Source: Streptomyces sp. NBC_01446
Lineage (GTDB): Bacteria; Actinomycetota; Actinomycetes; Streptomycetales; Streptomycetaceae
Length of the DNA: 64,000 nucleotides
Assembly: GCF_026340095.1 (NCBI RefSeq)
Contig: NZ_JAPEPO010000001.1
Location: 1,488,001 to 1,552,000 of the forward strand
Direction of reading: 5' to 3'
The translations under genes were made by a program, and so were the position numbers. Below are positions 42,289 to 50,799 of this stretch, in pieces. How positions within the stretch are numbered: position 1 is the first letter of the stretch; each line of letters opens with the position of its first letter. The notes beneath the pieces are model-generated. The model made no database searches and was not told where the DNA came from. It saw only the letters and a list, made by a program, of their open reading frames with translations.

Positions 42289-43250
42289 CCGCGCCCATCA
42301 ACCGTCTCCGTCCCCGCCGCTCGTGTCTCGCGGTCCCGGGATCGAACCCCCGCTTCCTGGAGAAGGCCCAGGGTCTGCCCGCGGACCAGGTCTTCCTGGA
42401 CCTGGAGGACGCCTGCGCGCCGCTCGCCAAGCCGGAGGCGCGGCACACCATCGTCAAGTTCCTGAACGAGGGCGACTGGACGGGCAAGACGCGCGTGGTG
42501 CGCGTGAACGACTGGACGACCGAGTGGACGTACCGCGACGTCGTCACGGTCGTCGAGGGCGCGGGCCAGAACCTCGACTGCATCATGCTGCCGAAGGTCC
42601 AGGACGCGCAGCAGATCGTCGCGCTCGATCTGCTGCTCACGCAGATCGAGAAGACGATGGGCTTCGAGGTCGGCAAGATCGGTATCGAGGCGCAGATCGA
42701 GAACGCGCAGGGCCTCAACAACGTCAACGCGATCGCGACGGCCTCCCAGCGCGTCGAGACGATCATCTTCGGCCCGGCCGACTTCATGGCCTCCATCAAC
42801 ATGAAGTCCCTGGTCGTCGGCGAGCAGCCGCCCGGCTACGACGCCGACGCCTACCACTACATCCTGATGAAGATCCTGATGGCCGCCCGCGCCAACAACC
42901 TCCAGGCGATCGACGGCCCCTACCTGCAGATCCGCAACCAGGAGGGCTACAAGGCGGTCGCGAAGCGCGCCGCGGCCCTCGGTTTCGACGGCAAGTGGGT
43001 GCTGCACCCGGACCAGGTCGCCGCGGCGAACGAGATCTTCTCGCCCTCGCAGGAGGACTACGACCACGCCGAGCTGATCCTGGACGCGTACGACTTCTGC
43101 ACGTCCGAGGCCGGCGGCAAGAAGGGCTCGGCGATGCTGGGCGACGAGATGATCGACGAGGCCAGCCGCAAGATGGCCCTCGTCATCTCCGGCAAGGGCC
43201 GCGCCGCGGGCATGCAGCGCACCTCCAAGTTCGAAGCCCCGGAGGCCTGA
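42285..43250 (+). CDS. mcl: Beta-methylmalyl-CoA / L-malyl-CoA lyase (CitE-like)
   Basis: 321 residues, HpcH/HpaI aldolase/CitE fold. Family motifs: RRSCLAVPGSNPRFLEKA, FLDLEDACAP with metal-binding acids, IEAQIENAQGLNNVNAIA, FGPADFMASINM and KWVLHPDQVAAANEIFSPS. In the pathway it cleaves (2R,3S)-beta-methylmalyl-CoA to glyoxylate and propionyl-CoA. ATGA coupling to ecm. Confidence 0.92.
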   Translation: MTAPINRLRPRRSCLAVPGSNPRFLEKAQGLPADQVFLDLEDACAPLAKPEARHTIVKFLNEGDWTGKTRVVRVNDWTTEWTYRDVVTVVEGAGQNLDCIMLPKVQDAQQIVALDLLLTQIEKTMGFEVGKIGIEAQIENAQGLNNVNAIATASQRVETIIFGPADFMASINMKSLVVGEQPPGYDADAYHYILMKILMAARANNLQAIDGPYLQIRNQEGYKAVAKRAAALGFDGKWVLHPDQVAAANEIFSPSQEDYDHAELILDAYDFCTSEAGGKKGSAMLGDEMIDEASRKMALVISGKGRAAGMQRTSKFEAPEA

Positions 43251-43255
43251 GCACC

Positions 43256-43768
43256 ATGCAGTTCGGACGCACGTACGAAGAGTTCGAGGTCGGCGCGGTC
43301 TACAAGCACTGGCCCGGAAAGACCGTCACGGAGTACGACGACCACCTCTTCTGTCTCCTGACGATGAACCACCACCCCCTCCACATGGACACGAACTACG
43401 CGGAGAAGACGACCGACTTCGGCAAGAACGTCGTCGTGGGGAACTACATCTACTCGCTGCTCCTCGGCATGTCGGTGCCGGACGTGTCCGGCAAGGCCAT
43501 CGCCAACCTGGAGGTCGAGTCGCTCAAGCACGTGGCGCCGACCTTCCACGGCGACACGATCTACGGCGAGACGACGGTCCTCGACAAGACGCCCTCCCGC
43601 TCGAAGAACGACCGCGGGATCGTCTACGTGGAGACCAAGGGCTACAAGCAGGACGGCACGCTGGTCTGCGTGTTCCGCCGCAAGGTGATGGTCCCCACCG
43701 AGACGTACATCAAGGAGCGCGGCGGCGAGCAGCCGGGCCGTCCCGAACTGAAGCAGCAGGAGAAGTAG
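43256..43768 (+). CDS. mch: Mesaconyl-C1-CoA hydratase (MaoC-like)
   Basis: 170 residues, single hot-dog (MaoC) domain. GRTYEEFEVGAVYKHWPGKTVTEYDDHLFCLLTMNHHPLHMDTNYAE includes the hydratase Asp/His pair, followed by SVPDVSGKAIANLEVESLKHVAPTFHGDTIYGETTVLD. It hydrates mesaconyl-C1-CoA to beta-methylmalyl-CoA. Only 5 bases follow mcl and 2 bases precede mcd. Pathway position, not sequence alone, fixes the substrate. Confidence 0.88.
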   Translation: MQFGRTYEEFEVGAVYKHWPGKTVTEYDDHLFCLLTMNHHPLHMDTNYAEKTTDFGKNVVVGNYIYSLLLGMSVPDVSGKAIANLEVESLKHVAPTFHGDTIYGETTVLDKTPSRSKNDRGIVYVETKGYKQDGTLVCVFRRKVMVPTETYIKERGGEQPGRPELKQQEK

Positions 43769-43770
43769 CC

Positions 43771-44976
43771 ATGGCGCGACTCGCCCAGACCGCCGGTCTC
43801 ACCGACGTCCAGCAGGAGATCCTCTCCACCGTCCGCGACTTCGTGGACAAGGAGATCATCCCGGTCGCGACCGAGCTGGAGCACCGCGACGAGTACCCGC
43901 AGCAGATCGTCGACGGCCTCAAGGAGTTGGGCCTGTTCGGCCTGATGATCCCCGAGGAGTACGGGGGCCTGGGCGAGTCCCTTCTCACGTACGCCCTGTG
44001 CGTCGAGGAGATCGCCCGCGGCTGGATGTCCGTCTCCGGCATCATCAACACCCACTTCATCGTGGCGTACATGCTCAAGCAGCACGGCACGCAGGAGCAG
44101 AAGGACCACTTCCTGCCGCGCATGGCGCTGGGCGAGACGCGCGGCGCGTTCTCGATGTCGGAGCCGGCGCTCGGCTCCGACGTGTCGGCGATCTCGTCGA
44201 AGGCGGTGAAGGACGGGGACGAGTACGTCCTGAACGGCCAGAAGATGTGGCTGACGAACGGCGGTTCGTCGTCTCTGGTGGCCGTTCTGGTCAAGAGTGA
44301 CGAAGGACACCCCGAGGGTACGGCGCCCCACAAGTCGATGACGACCTTCCTCGTCGAGAAGGAGCCCGGCTTCGGAGAGGTCTGCCCCGGCCTCACGATC
44401 CCGGGGAAGATCGACAAGATGGGTTACAAGGGCGTCGACACGACCGAACTCATCATGGACGGACTGCGCATTCCGGCCAATCGGGTACTCGGCGGCGAGA
44501 CCGGCCGAGGGTTTTACCAAATGATGGACGGAGTCGAAGTCGGCCGCGTGAATGTCGCGGCACGTGGCTGCGGCGTCGCGCAGCGTGCGTTTGAGCTGGG
44601 GGTTTCCTACGCCCAGCAACGCCACACCTTCGGCAAGCCGATCGCCCAGCACCAGGCCATCCAGTTCAAGCTCGCGGAGATGGCTACCAAGGTCGAGGCC
44701 GCCCATGCGATGATGGTCAACGCAGCACGCAAAAAGGACTCCGGGGAACGAAACGACCTCGAAGCAGGAATGGCGAAGTATCTCGCCTCCGAATACTGCA
44801 AGGAAGTGGTCGAGGACGCCTTCCGGATCCACGGCGGCTACGGCTTCTCCAAGGAGTACGAGATCGAGCGTCTCTACCGCGAGGCACCGATGCTGCTCAT
44901 CGGTGAAGGTACGGCCGAGATCCAGAAAATGATCATTGGCCGCCGCCTGCTCGAGGAGTATCGATTCCAGGGCTGA
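43771..44976 (+). CDS. mcd: (2S)-methylsuccinyl-CoA dehydrogenase (acyl-CoA dehydrogenase family)
   Basis: 401 residues with full acyl-CoA dehydrogenase fold: N-terminal helical domain, FSMSEPALGSDVSAI (FAD/substrate loop), KMWLTNGGSSSLVAVL, ARGCGVAQRAFELGVSYAQQRHTFGKPI, and the C-terminal RIHGGYGFSKEYEIERLYREAPMLLIGEGTAEIQK containing the catalytic Glu region. It oxidises methylsuccinyl-CoA to mesaconyl-CoA. Last gene of the operon, followed by a hairpin. The last third reads as somewhat less GC-rich by eye. Confidence 0.9.
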   Translation: MARLAQTAGLTDVQQEILSTVRDFVDKEIIPVATELEHRDEYPQQIVDGLKELGLFGLMIPEEYGGLGESLLTYALCVEEIARGWMSVSGIINTHFIVAYMLKQHGTQEQKDHFLPRMALGETRGAFSMSEPALGSDVSAISSKAVKDGDEYVLNGQKMWLTNGGSSSLVAVLVKSDEGHPEGTAPHKSMTTFLVEKEPGFGEVCPGLTIPGKIDKMGYKGVDTTELIMDGLRIPANRVLGGETGRGFYQMMDGVEVGRVNVAARGCGVAQRAFELGVSYAQQRHTFGKPIAQHQAIQFKLAEMATKVEAAHAMMVNAARKKDSGERNDLEAGMAKYLASEYCKEVVEDAFRIHGGYGFSKEYEIERLYREAPMLLIGEGTAEIQKMIIGRRLLEEYRFQG

Positions 44977-44985
44977 ATGTCCGCT

Positions 44986-45022
44986 ACAGGGTGTTTTGTT
45001 CGAGAAGAACATCACACCCTGT
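44986..45022. terminator. Two-tier hairpin after the ethylmalonyl-CoA operon
   Basis: ACAGGGTGT / ACACCCTGT (9 bp) encloses GTTC / GAAC around a GAGAA loop. It begins 10 bases past the mcd stop. Likely terminator for the operon, lying in a less GC-rich stretch before psd. Confidence 0.6.
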
Positions 45023-45146
45023 CAGCACTCTTCAGCCGCCGACTCAGCTTCCTGGCTTGCCCAGTTGTGGCTCGCAACCGATAGCATCCCGGAAAAGCCG
45101 CCGTCCCCCGTACAGAGCGCGGCATCATCCGCTACGAAGGTCATCC

Positions 45147-45803
45147 ATGCCCCACAGCCAAACCTCTGCACCACGCGACGGCGTCCTCGGAGGACGCATT
45201 GCGCGCGGAGCATCGCCGTGGCTCCTGCCGACCGTCGCCACAGCCGCCCTGAGCCTGGCCCGTTCGCGTCGCTCCAAGAAGGCCGCCGCAGTAGCCGTAC
45301 CCGCCACCGCTCTGGCGGCCGGCATGCTGTGGTTCTTCCGCGACCCCGAGCGTGAGATCGCCCCCGGCCGGGTCATCTCCCCGGCCGACGGCGTGGTGCA
45401 GAGCATCATGCCGTGGAAGGACGGGCGGACCCGGGTCGCGATCTTCATGAGCCCGCTGAACGTCCACGTCAACCGCGCGCCCCTCGCGGGCACGGTGACG
45501 TCCGTGGAGCACATCCCCGGCGGGTTCGTCCCGGCGTTCAACAAGGAGAGCGAGAACAACGAGCGCGTTGTCTGGCACTTCGACACCGAGCTCGGCGACA
45601 TCGAGATGGTGCAGATCGCCGGTGCGGTCGCCCGCCGGATCGTCCCGTACGTCCCGCAGGGCACCAAGCTCGAGCAGGGCGAGCGCATCGGTCTGATCCG
45701 CTTCGGGTCGCGCGTCGACATCTACCTCCCCGAGGGTGTCGAGGTCGCGCTCGAGGTCGGGCAGAAGACCGTGGCTGGGGTGACTCGCATTGACCGTGAC
45801 TGA
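45147..45803 (+). CDS. psd: Phosphatidylserine decarboxylase proenzyme, short type
   Basis: 218 residues from the ATG at 45147 (GAAGG 7 bases upstream). A hydrophobic helix pair near residues 25-65 is followed by the decarboxylase core: WFFRDPEREI, SPADGVVQSIMPW, FMSPLNVHVNRAPLAG. The self-cleavage site RFGSRVDIYLP has Gly-Ser, where serinolysis creates the pyruvoyl group. It decarboxylates phosphatidylserine to phosphatidylethanolamine. Overlaps pssA start by 14 bases. Confidence 0.94.
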   Translation: MPHSQTSAPRDGVLGGRIARGASPWLLPTVATAALSLARSRRSKKAAAVAVPATALAAGMLWFFRDPEREIAPGRVISPADGVVQSIMPWKDGRTRVAIFMSPLNVHVNRAPLAGTVTSVEHIPGGFVPAFNKESENNERVVWHFDTELGDIEMVQIAGAVARRIVPYVPQGTKLEQGERIGLIRFGSRVDIYLPEGVEVALEVGQKTVAGVTRIDRD

Positions 45804-46644
45804 TCCAGAGACGCAGGCCGGGTGGGTGCCCGAGGCCGAGGAGGCTGACGAAGCGGAGGAAGTGCCGCTTTCACTGCGCCTGTCGATAGCGGACACCCTC
45901 ACGCTCGGTAACGCCACGTGCGGCTTCATGGCGGTGTACTTCACCACCACCGGCATCCTGATCCCGCACATCCAGGGCAGCAACGACTCCGGCATGGCCC
46001 GGCACAGCGCGGCCACGGCCGTGATCCTGATGCTGGCCGCGGCGATCTTCGACCTGTTCGACGGCCTGGTGGCGCGCAAGCTCCGCTCGTCGCCGATGGG
46101 CGCCGAGCTGGACAACCTCTCGGACCTCATCAGCTTCGGCCTCGCGCCCGCCTACTTCGTCCTCGTGTACGGCATGGTCGCGGACGACGCGCATCAGCGG
46201 GTCGCGGCGGTGGGCGCCATCGTGGTGCTCCTGGCCGTCGTGCTGAGACTCGCGAGATTCTCGTGCGTGACGGTCAAGGACGGCACCTTCCAGGGCATGC
46301 CGAGCCCCTTCGGGGCGCTCACGGTCGTGTCGATCGTGCTCCTCGAGCTGCCGTTCGTGGCCACGGTCCTCGCGATCATCGGGACGGCCTGGCTGATGGT
46401 GAGCCGCGTCGAGTACCCGAAGCCGCGCGGTCCGCTCGCGGTCGCGATGCTGGGGTGGATCGTGGCGGCGATGGGGCTCCTGGCGGCCTGGGCGTTCGAC
46501 GCCCCCGGCGGCCAGCTGCTGCTCCAGACGGGCTGCGCGCTCCAGCTGGTCCTCGGCGCCGTGATCCCGCTGTTCGCGACGGCCCGGAGGGTGAACAACT
46601 TCCGGGACAACCGCCGCGAGGCACGCGCCGCGCAGCTGCCGTAA
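45790..46644 (+). CDS. pssA: CDP-diacylglycerol-serine O-phosphatidyltransferase
   Basis: 284 residues; TTG at 45790 is used, a GTG at 45796 is equally possible. Integral membrane enzyme with 6-8 helices. The CDP-alcohol phosphotransferase motif DG-x2-AR-x8-G-x3-D-x3-D is seen in FDGLVARKLRSSPMGAELDNLSD. It makes phosphatidylserine from CDP-diacylglycerol and serine, feeding psd. The gene pair ends in a strong terminator at 46662-46695. Confidence 0.94.
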   Translation: MTVTDPETQAGWVPEAEEADEAEEVPLSLRLSIADTLTLGNATCGFMAVYFTTTGILIPHIQGSNDSGMARHSAATAVILMLAAAIFDLFDGLVARKLRSSPMGAELDNLSDLISFGLAPAYFVLVYGMVADDAHQRVAAVGAIVVLLAVVLRLARFSCVTVKDGTFQGMPSPFGALTVVSIVLLELPFVATVLAIIGTAWLMVSRVEYPKPRGPLAVAMLGWIVAAMGLLAAWAFDAPGGQLLLQTGCALQLVLGAVIPLFATARRVNNFRDNRREARAAQLP

Positions 46645-46661
46645 CCGGTACCCGTACCTCC

Positions 46662-46695
46662 GAAGGGCCCCGAACCGCTTGGTTCGGGGCCCTTC
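46662..46695. terminator. Perfect 15-bp terminator after pssA
   Basis: GAAGGGCCCCGAACC and GGTTCGGGGCCCTTC pair fully around a GCTT tetraloop, 17 bases past the pssA stop. Also suited to stop transcripts coming from the minus strand. Confidence 0.85.
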
Positions 46696-46702
46696 GCCTG
46701 TC

Positions 46703-46837
46703 TCAGGGCGCGGGGTGCAGGCCGGTGCCGGGCAGGCCTGGGCGTACCAGGACCTTCACGTGGTCGTCGGGCCGGCGGAGCGTGTCCAGGGCCGCGGACA
46801 CCCCGCCGAGGCCCACCTGGCCCGTGACGAGATGACC
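46703..46837 (-). pseudogene. C-terminal remnant of a zinc-type alcohol dehydrogenase
   Basis: On the minus strand a run of about 33 codons reads GHLVTGQVGLGGVSAALDTL then RRPDDHVKVLVRPG, the usual end of medium-chain zinc-binding dehydrogenases (helix LxxVxxALDTLR followed by KVLVRP). It has a normal stop at 46703, but upstream of it neither frame continues into a dehydrogenase. The rest of the gene appears deleted. The short tandem GCGTCAG repeat at 46894-46914 lies between the remnant and the glycerate kinase. Confidence 0.6.
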
Positions 46838-46893
46838 CTGCCCTCGACGCGTACCGGCTCGCGCCGGAGTGGGAGTCACCCTCACCCCGGCGC

Positions 46894-46914
46894 GCGTCAG
46901 GCGTCAGGCGTCAC
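46894..46914. repeat. Three tandem 7-bp units GCGTCA(G/C)
   Basis: GCGTCAG, GCGTCAG, GCGTCAC in direct tandem just past the glycerate kinase stop. Possibly a slippage product at the deletion edge of the dehydrogenase remnant. Confidence 0.6.
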
Positions 46915-46917
46915 CTG

Positions 46918-48069
46918 TCACACGAGGAAGTCGCGGGCGATCCGCTCCGCCACCGTCTCCAGGATCGGGCCGGCCTCGGCGATGCAGCGGGCCACGTCCG
47001 GCTCCACGTCCGTGAGGGCGTAGGCGCGGCGGATGCCCGCGCGGCCCAGGGCCTCTGGAGGGAGGGCGAGGCGGCCGCAGACCGCCACGACCTCGATGCC
47101 CGCCGCGCGGGCCGCCGCGGCGACGCCCGCCGGTGCCTTGCCGTGCAGCGTCTGCTCGTCGAGGGAGCCCTCGCCGGTGATGACGAGGGTGGCGCGGGCG
47201 AGCGCGGGCGCGAAGCCGAGCACGTCGAGCATGACCTCGATCCCGGCCCGGAAGCTCGCTCCGAGGCCCACGAGGGCGCCGTATCCGATGCCGCCGGCGG
47301 CTCCGGCGCCGGGCGATTCGGCGTACTCGAGTGCCTTCGGGCCGATCGCCTCGGCCAGGACCCGCGCGAAATGGGCCAGCGCCGCGTCCAGGGTGGCGAC
47401 GTCGTCCGCCGTCGCGCCCTTCTGCGGGCCGTACACGGCGGGCGCGCCCTTCGGGCCGGTCAGCGGGTTGTCGACGTCACTGGCGAGGACGATCTCCACG
47501 TCGGCCAGGCGCGGGTCGAGCCCCGAGAGATCGGCCGTGGCCAGGTCGGCGAGGGGCCCGCCGCCCGGGCCGACGGGCTTGCCGTCCGCGTCCAGGAAGC
47601 GGGCGCCGAGCGCGGCCAGCATTCCGGCGCCGCCGTCGGTCGTGGCGCTGCCGCCCACGCCGAACACGATGGAGCGGGCGCCCGCGTCGAGCGCCGCGGC
47701 GAGCAGTTCGCCGGATCCGTACGTGGTCGAGGTCAGCGGCGCGAAGACGCCTTCGGGCAGCAGCTGGAGCCCGGACGCCTCGGCCATCTCGACGACGGCC
47801 GTGCCGTCGCGCAGGGCGTACGCCGCCGTGACCTCGTCGCCGAGCGGCCCGGTGACCCGTACCTCGCGGCGCTCGAAACCGGCCGCCACGGCCGCGGCCA
47901 CCGTGCCGTCCCCGCCGTCCGCGACGGGCACGGACTCGACCGTCACGCCGGGCGCGATCCGCCGCAGGCCGGCCGTGACCCGCTCGGCGACCTGCACGGC
48001 CGTGAGCGAGCCCTTGAACTTGTCCGCGGCGATGAGCACGCGCTCCGCCGTCACTCCAGCGTCCGCCAC
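46918..48069 (-). CDS. Glycerate kinase
   Basis: 383 residues from GTG at 48069 with AAGGGG about 11 bases upstream. GK1-type glycerate kinase: VLIAADKFKGSLTAVQVAE at the start, VPVADGGDGTVAA, FGVGGSATTDGGAGMLAALGARF, VLASDVDNPLTG, YGPQKGA and VITGEGSLDEQT. It phosphorylates D-glycerate to 2- or 3-phosphoglycerate, connecting glyoxylate-derived carbon to central metabolism. A hairpin GCCTTGC-TCGC-GCAAGGC (48092-48109) lies just upstream of the start. Confidence 0.93.
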   Translation of the reverse strand: MADAGVTAERVLIAADKFKGSLTAVQVAERVTAGLRRIAPGVTVESVPVADGGDGTVAAAVAAGFERREVRVTGPLGDEVTAAYALRDGTAVVEMAEASGLQLLPEGVFAPLTSTTYGSGELLAAALDAGARSIVFGVGGSATTDGGAGMLAALGARFLDADGKPVGPGGGPLADLATADLSGLDPRLADVEIVLASDVDNPLTGPKGAPAVYGPQKGATADDVATLDAALAHFARVLAEAIGPKALEYAESPGAGAAGGIGYGALVGLGASFRAGIEVMLDVLGFAPALARATLVITGEGSLDEQTLHGKAPAGVAAAARAAGIEVVAVCGRLALPPEALGRAGIRRAYALTDVEPDVARCIAEAGPILETVAERIARDFLV

Positions 48070-48328
48070 CTTGCATTCCCCTTGCTTTCGCGCCTTGCTC
48101 GCGCAAGGCAGTCGCGCCGCTGCGACCTTAACCGGAGGTGGGGGCCGCTGCCCATGGCTGTCCGGTCCGCGAAACGGCACGCCCGGGCTATAAGTCTTGA
48201 TATTCCCCCTCATAGCGGGGTGACTTGAGCGCGGAAATGATCGATCAGCCGGGCGCGGTGCGAACGGTCCGGCGCCCACTGCGGAACGCCTCGCCCCGAC
48301 ACGCCCCCTCATCGGGTACACCAAGGGC

Positions 48329-49390
48329 ATGACCCCAGTGGGCAGCAACCTCCAGGACCGGGTGCTCGGCGGCTGGCTCGGCCGGATCGCCGGCAACATG
48401 CTCGGCAAGCCGGTGGAACAGGGCGAGCACTGGACCCGGGCGCGCATCGACGGCTACCTGCGGCGGGCCGCCGCCCTGCCGCTCACCGACTATCTGCCCG
48501 AGCCGGCCGACGAGTCCGACGGCCTCGCGCTGCGCCCCGAGTGGCGCCGGTGCGTGCGCGGGCGGATCCACGGCAGCTGCCGGGACGACGACGTGGACTA
48601 CGCGATCCTCGGCCTGCACCTCCTGGAGACGCACGGCTTCGCCTTCTCCACAGAACAGGTGGGTGATCTGTGGCTGCTGAGGCTGCCGTATCTGCAGACG
48701 TTCACAGCGGAGCGGGCGGCGTACCGCAATCTCGCGAACGGGCTGAAGCCGCCGCTCACCGCGACGTACGACAACCCGTACCAGGAGTGGATCGGCGCGC
48801 TGATCCGTGCCGACGTCTTCGGCTGGACCTGCCCGGGCGACCCGCGTCGCGCCGCCTCCCTGGCCCGCCGCGACGCGGTCCTGTCCCATACGGGCAACGG
48901 CGTGTACGGGGCGATGTGGGCGGCGGCGCTCGTCGCGGCGGCGTTCACGGCTCCGGGCCCGCGCGCGGCGCTCGACACCGCGCTCACCGTGATCCCCGCG
49001 AGCAGCCGACTGGCCCGCACGGTGCGCCGCACGGCGACGCTCCACGAGTCGCGGCTGAGCTGGGAGGAGACACTGGCCACGCTGGAGGAGGAGACGGCCG
49101 GGCTCGGCTGGATCCACACCGTCCCGAACGCGGCCGTCATCACGGCCGGGCTCCTGTACGGCGACGGGGACTTCACCCGCACCCTCGCACTCACGGTGCG
49201 CGGCGGGCTGGACACCGACTCGAACGGCGCGACGGCCGGGTCCGTGGCCGGTGTGCTGTGCGGGGCGGCGGCGATCCCGGCGCAGTGGAAGGACCCGCTG
49301 GAGGACCGGGTGCGCAGCGCGGTGTTCGGGTTCGACGGCGCGCGGATCAGCGAACTCGCGGCGCGTACGGTCGAGTTGGCCGAGGCGTAG
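48329..49390 (+). CDS. ADP-ribosylglycohydrolase family protein
   Basis: 353 residues. The DraG/ARH fold is shown by GGWLGRIAGNMLGKPVE at the N-terminus, the metal-binding acids in SCRDDDVDYAILGL and the C-terminal TVRGGLDTDSNGATAGSVAGVLCG, which holds the conserved DTDS metal site. Members remove ADP-ribose from proteins or small molecules. A Nudix hydrolase follows after 44 bases. Confidence 0.9.
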   Translation: MTPVGSNLQDRVLGGWLGRIAGNMLGKPVEQGEHWTRARIDGYLRRAAALPLTDYLPEPADESDGLALRPEWRRCVRGRIHGSCRDDDVDYAILGLHLLETHGFAFSTEQVGDLWLLRLPYLQTFTAERAAYRNLANGLKPPLTATYDNPYQEWIGALIRADVFGWTCPGDPRRAASLARRDAVLSHTGNGVYGAMWAAALVAAAFTAPGPRAALDTALTVIPASSRLARTVRRTATLHESRLSWEETLATLEEETAGLGWIHTVPNAAVITAGLLYGDGDFTRTLALTVRGGLDTDSNGATAGSVAGVLCGAAAIPAQWKDPLEDRVRSAVFGFDGARISELAARTVELAEA

Positions 49391-49434
49391 CCCGGCGGAC
49401 GCAGGCCCCGGCACAGGGTCGCTAGGCTTCCCGC

Positions 49435-49932
49435 ATGACTGCCTCCGCCGAGTTCGCCGCGTACATCGCGGGTCTCCCCCGTGTCCTGTGCGGCGCCGCC
49501 GCGCTCTTCCGTGACTCCGAGGGGCGCGTGCTGCTCGTCGAGCCGAACTACCGCGACGGGTGGGCGCTGCCCGGCGGCACCGTCGAATCCGACACCGGTG
49601 AGTCCCCGCGCCAGGGGGCCCGGCGCGAGACGGCCGAGGAGATCGGCCTCGACGTGGAGCTCGGCCGGCTGCTCGCGGTCGACTGGGTGTCCCGCACGGC
49701 CGCGCGACCGCCGCTCGTGGCGTATCTCTACGACGGCGGAGTCCTGGACGAGGACCGCTTCAAGGCGATCAGGCTCCAGGAGGAGGAACTGCTCTCCTGG
49801 CGCCTCGTGCACCGCGCCGACCTGCCGGAACATCTGTCGGGCTCGCTCGGACGGCGCGTTCTGGCGGCGCTCGACGTGCTCACGACGGGCGAGGGCACGG
49901 CCGAGCTGGAGGACGGCAACCGCGTGGCCTGA
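49435..49932 (+). CDS. Nudix hydrolase
   Basis: 165 residues. The Nudix box GX5EX7REUXEEXGU is complete: GGTVESDTGESPRQGARRETAEEIGLD. Strands before it (VLCGAAALFRDSEGRVLLVEPNYRDGWALPGG) are typical. It would cleave a nucleoside diphosphate linked to X; ADP-ribose is a reasonable guess given the neighbours but not proven. Confidence 0.9.
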   Translation: MTASAEFAAYIAGLPRVLCGAAALFRDSEGRVLLVEPNYRDGWALPGGTVESDTGESPRQGARRETAEEIGLDVELGRLLAVDWVSRTAARPPLVAYLYDGGVLDEDRFKAIRLQEEELLSWRLVHRADLPEHLSGSLGRRVLAALDVLTTGEGTAELEDGNRVA

Positions 49933-50001
49933 CGCGGCCTCGCCCGGCGGACGCCGATATCGCCTCGCGGTTCCACCGGCGGGGCGCCTACCCTCGGCGG
50001 C

Positions 50002-50739
50002 ATGAGCACGCAGCCTCTCGTCGCGATTCTCAGTGGTGCAGGCATCTCCACGGACTCCGGGATCCCGGACTACCGCGGGCCGAACGGTCTGTGGCGGCGT
50101 GACCCGGAGGCCGAGAAGCTCGTCACGTACGAGTACTACATGGGGGATCCGGAGATCCGGCGACGGTCGTGGCAGATGCGGCGGAAGAACCGGACCCTTG
50201 CCGCCGAGCCGAACGGCGCGCACCGGGCCGTCGCCGATCTGGAGCGGGCCGGTGTACCCGTGCGGGTGATCACGCAGAACGTGGACGGGCTGCACCAGCT
50301 CGCCGGGATGCCCGCCCGCAAGGTCCTCGAACTGCACGGCTCCGTACGGAGTTTCGTGTGTACCGGCTGTCATGCGCGTGGGCCCATGGAGGACGCCCTC
50401 GCCCGGGTCGAGGCTGGGGAAGACGATCCGCCGTGCCTGACGTGCGGGGGGATCCTCAAGTCGGCGACCGTGATGTTCGGGGAGCGGCTCGATCCGGTGG
50501 TGCTGGGTGAGGCCGTGGCGATCACCAAGGCGTGTCAGGTGTTCGTCGCCGTGGGGAGCAGTCTTCAGGTGCAGCCCGCCGCCGGGCTCGCCGGTGTTGC
50601 CGCGGATCACGGGGCGCGGCTCGTCATCGTCAACGCCGAGGCGACGCCGTACGACGAACTGGCCGACGAAGTCATCCGCGAGCCCATCGGCACCGCGCTG
50701 CCGAAGCTGCTGCGCCAGCTCGGCGTGGAGTGCCCCTAG
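50002..50739 (+). CDS. Sir2-family NAD-dependent protein deacylase
   Basis: 245 residues, full-length class III/U-like sirtuin. GAGISTDSGIPDYRG (NAD loop), TQNVDGLH, catalytic His112 in LELHGSV, zinc ligands Cys120, Cys123, Cys145, Cys148, KSATVMFGERL and GSSLQVQPAAGL. It removes acyl groups from lysines, producing O-acetyl-ADP-ribose. The last 50 codons match a frameshifted fragment 3.8 kb downstream (54541-54712). Confidence 0.94.
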   Translation: MSTQPLVAILSGAGISTDSGIPDYRGPNGLWRRDPEAEKLVTYEYYMGDPEIRRRSWQMRRKNRTLAAEPNGAHRAVADLERAGVPVRVITQNVDGLHQLAGMPARKVLELHGSVRSFVCTGCHARGPMEDALARVEAGEDDPPCLTCGGILKSATVMFGERLDPVVLGEAVAITKACQVFVAVGSSLQVQPAAGLAGVAADHGARLVIVNAEATPYDELADEVIREPIGTALPKLLRQLGVECP

Positions 50740-50740
50740 G

Positions 50741-50796
50741 GTCTTTCGTTTGGATCGGGCCGGACCCCGCGAGCCCGGCGTGATCCGAACGATCCG
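50741..50796. repeat. 56-bp inverted-repeat element flanked by CCCCTAGG direct repeats
   Basis: Between convergent sirtuin and P450 stops. CGTTTGGATC (50747-50756) and GATCCGAACG (50782-50791) are inverted arms with one mismatch, and 8-bp copies of CCCCTAGG border it (50733-50740, 50797-50804), each containing a gene stop codon. It may simply be a bidirectional terminator, or a trace of a small mobile element at the edge of the P450 cassette. Confidence 0.45.
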
Positions 50797-50799
50797 CCC

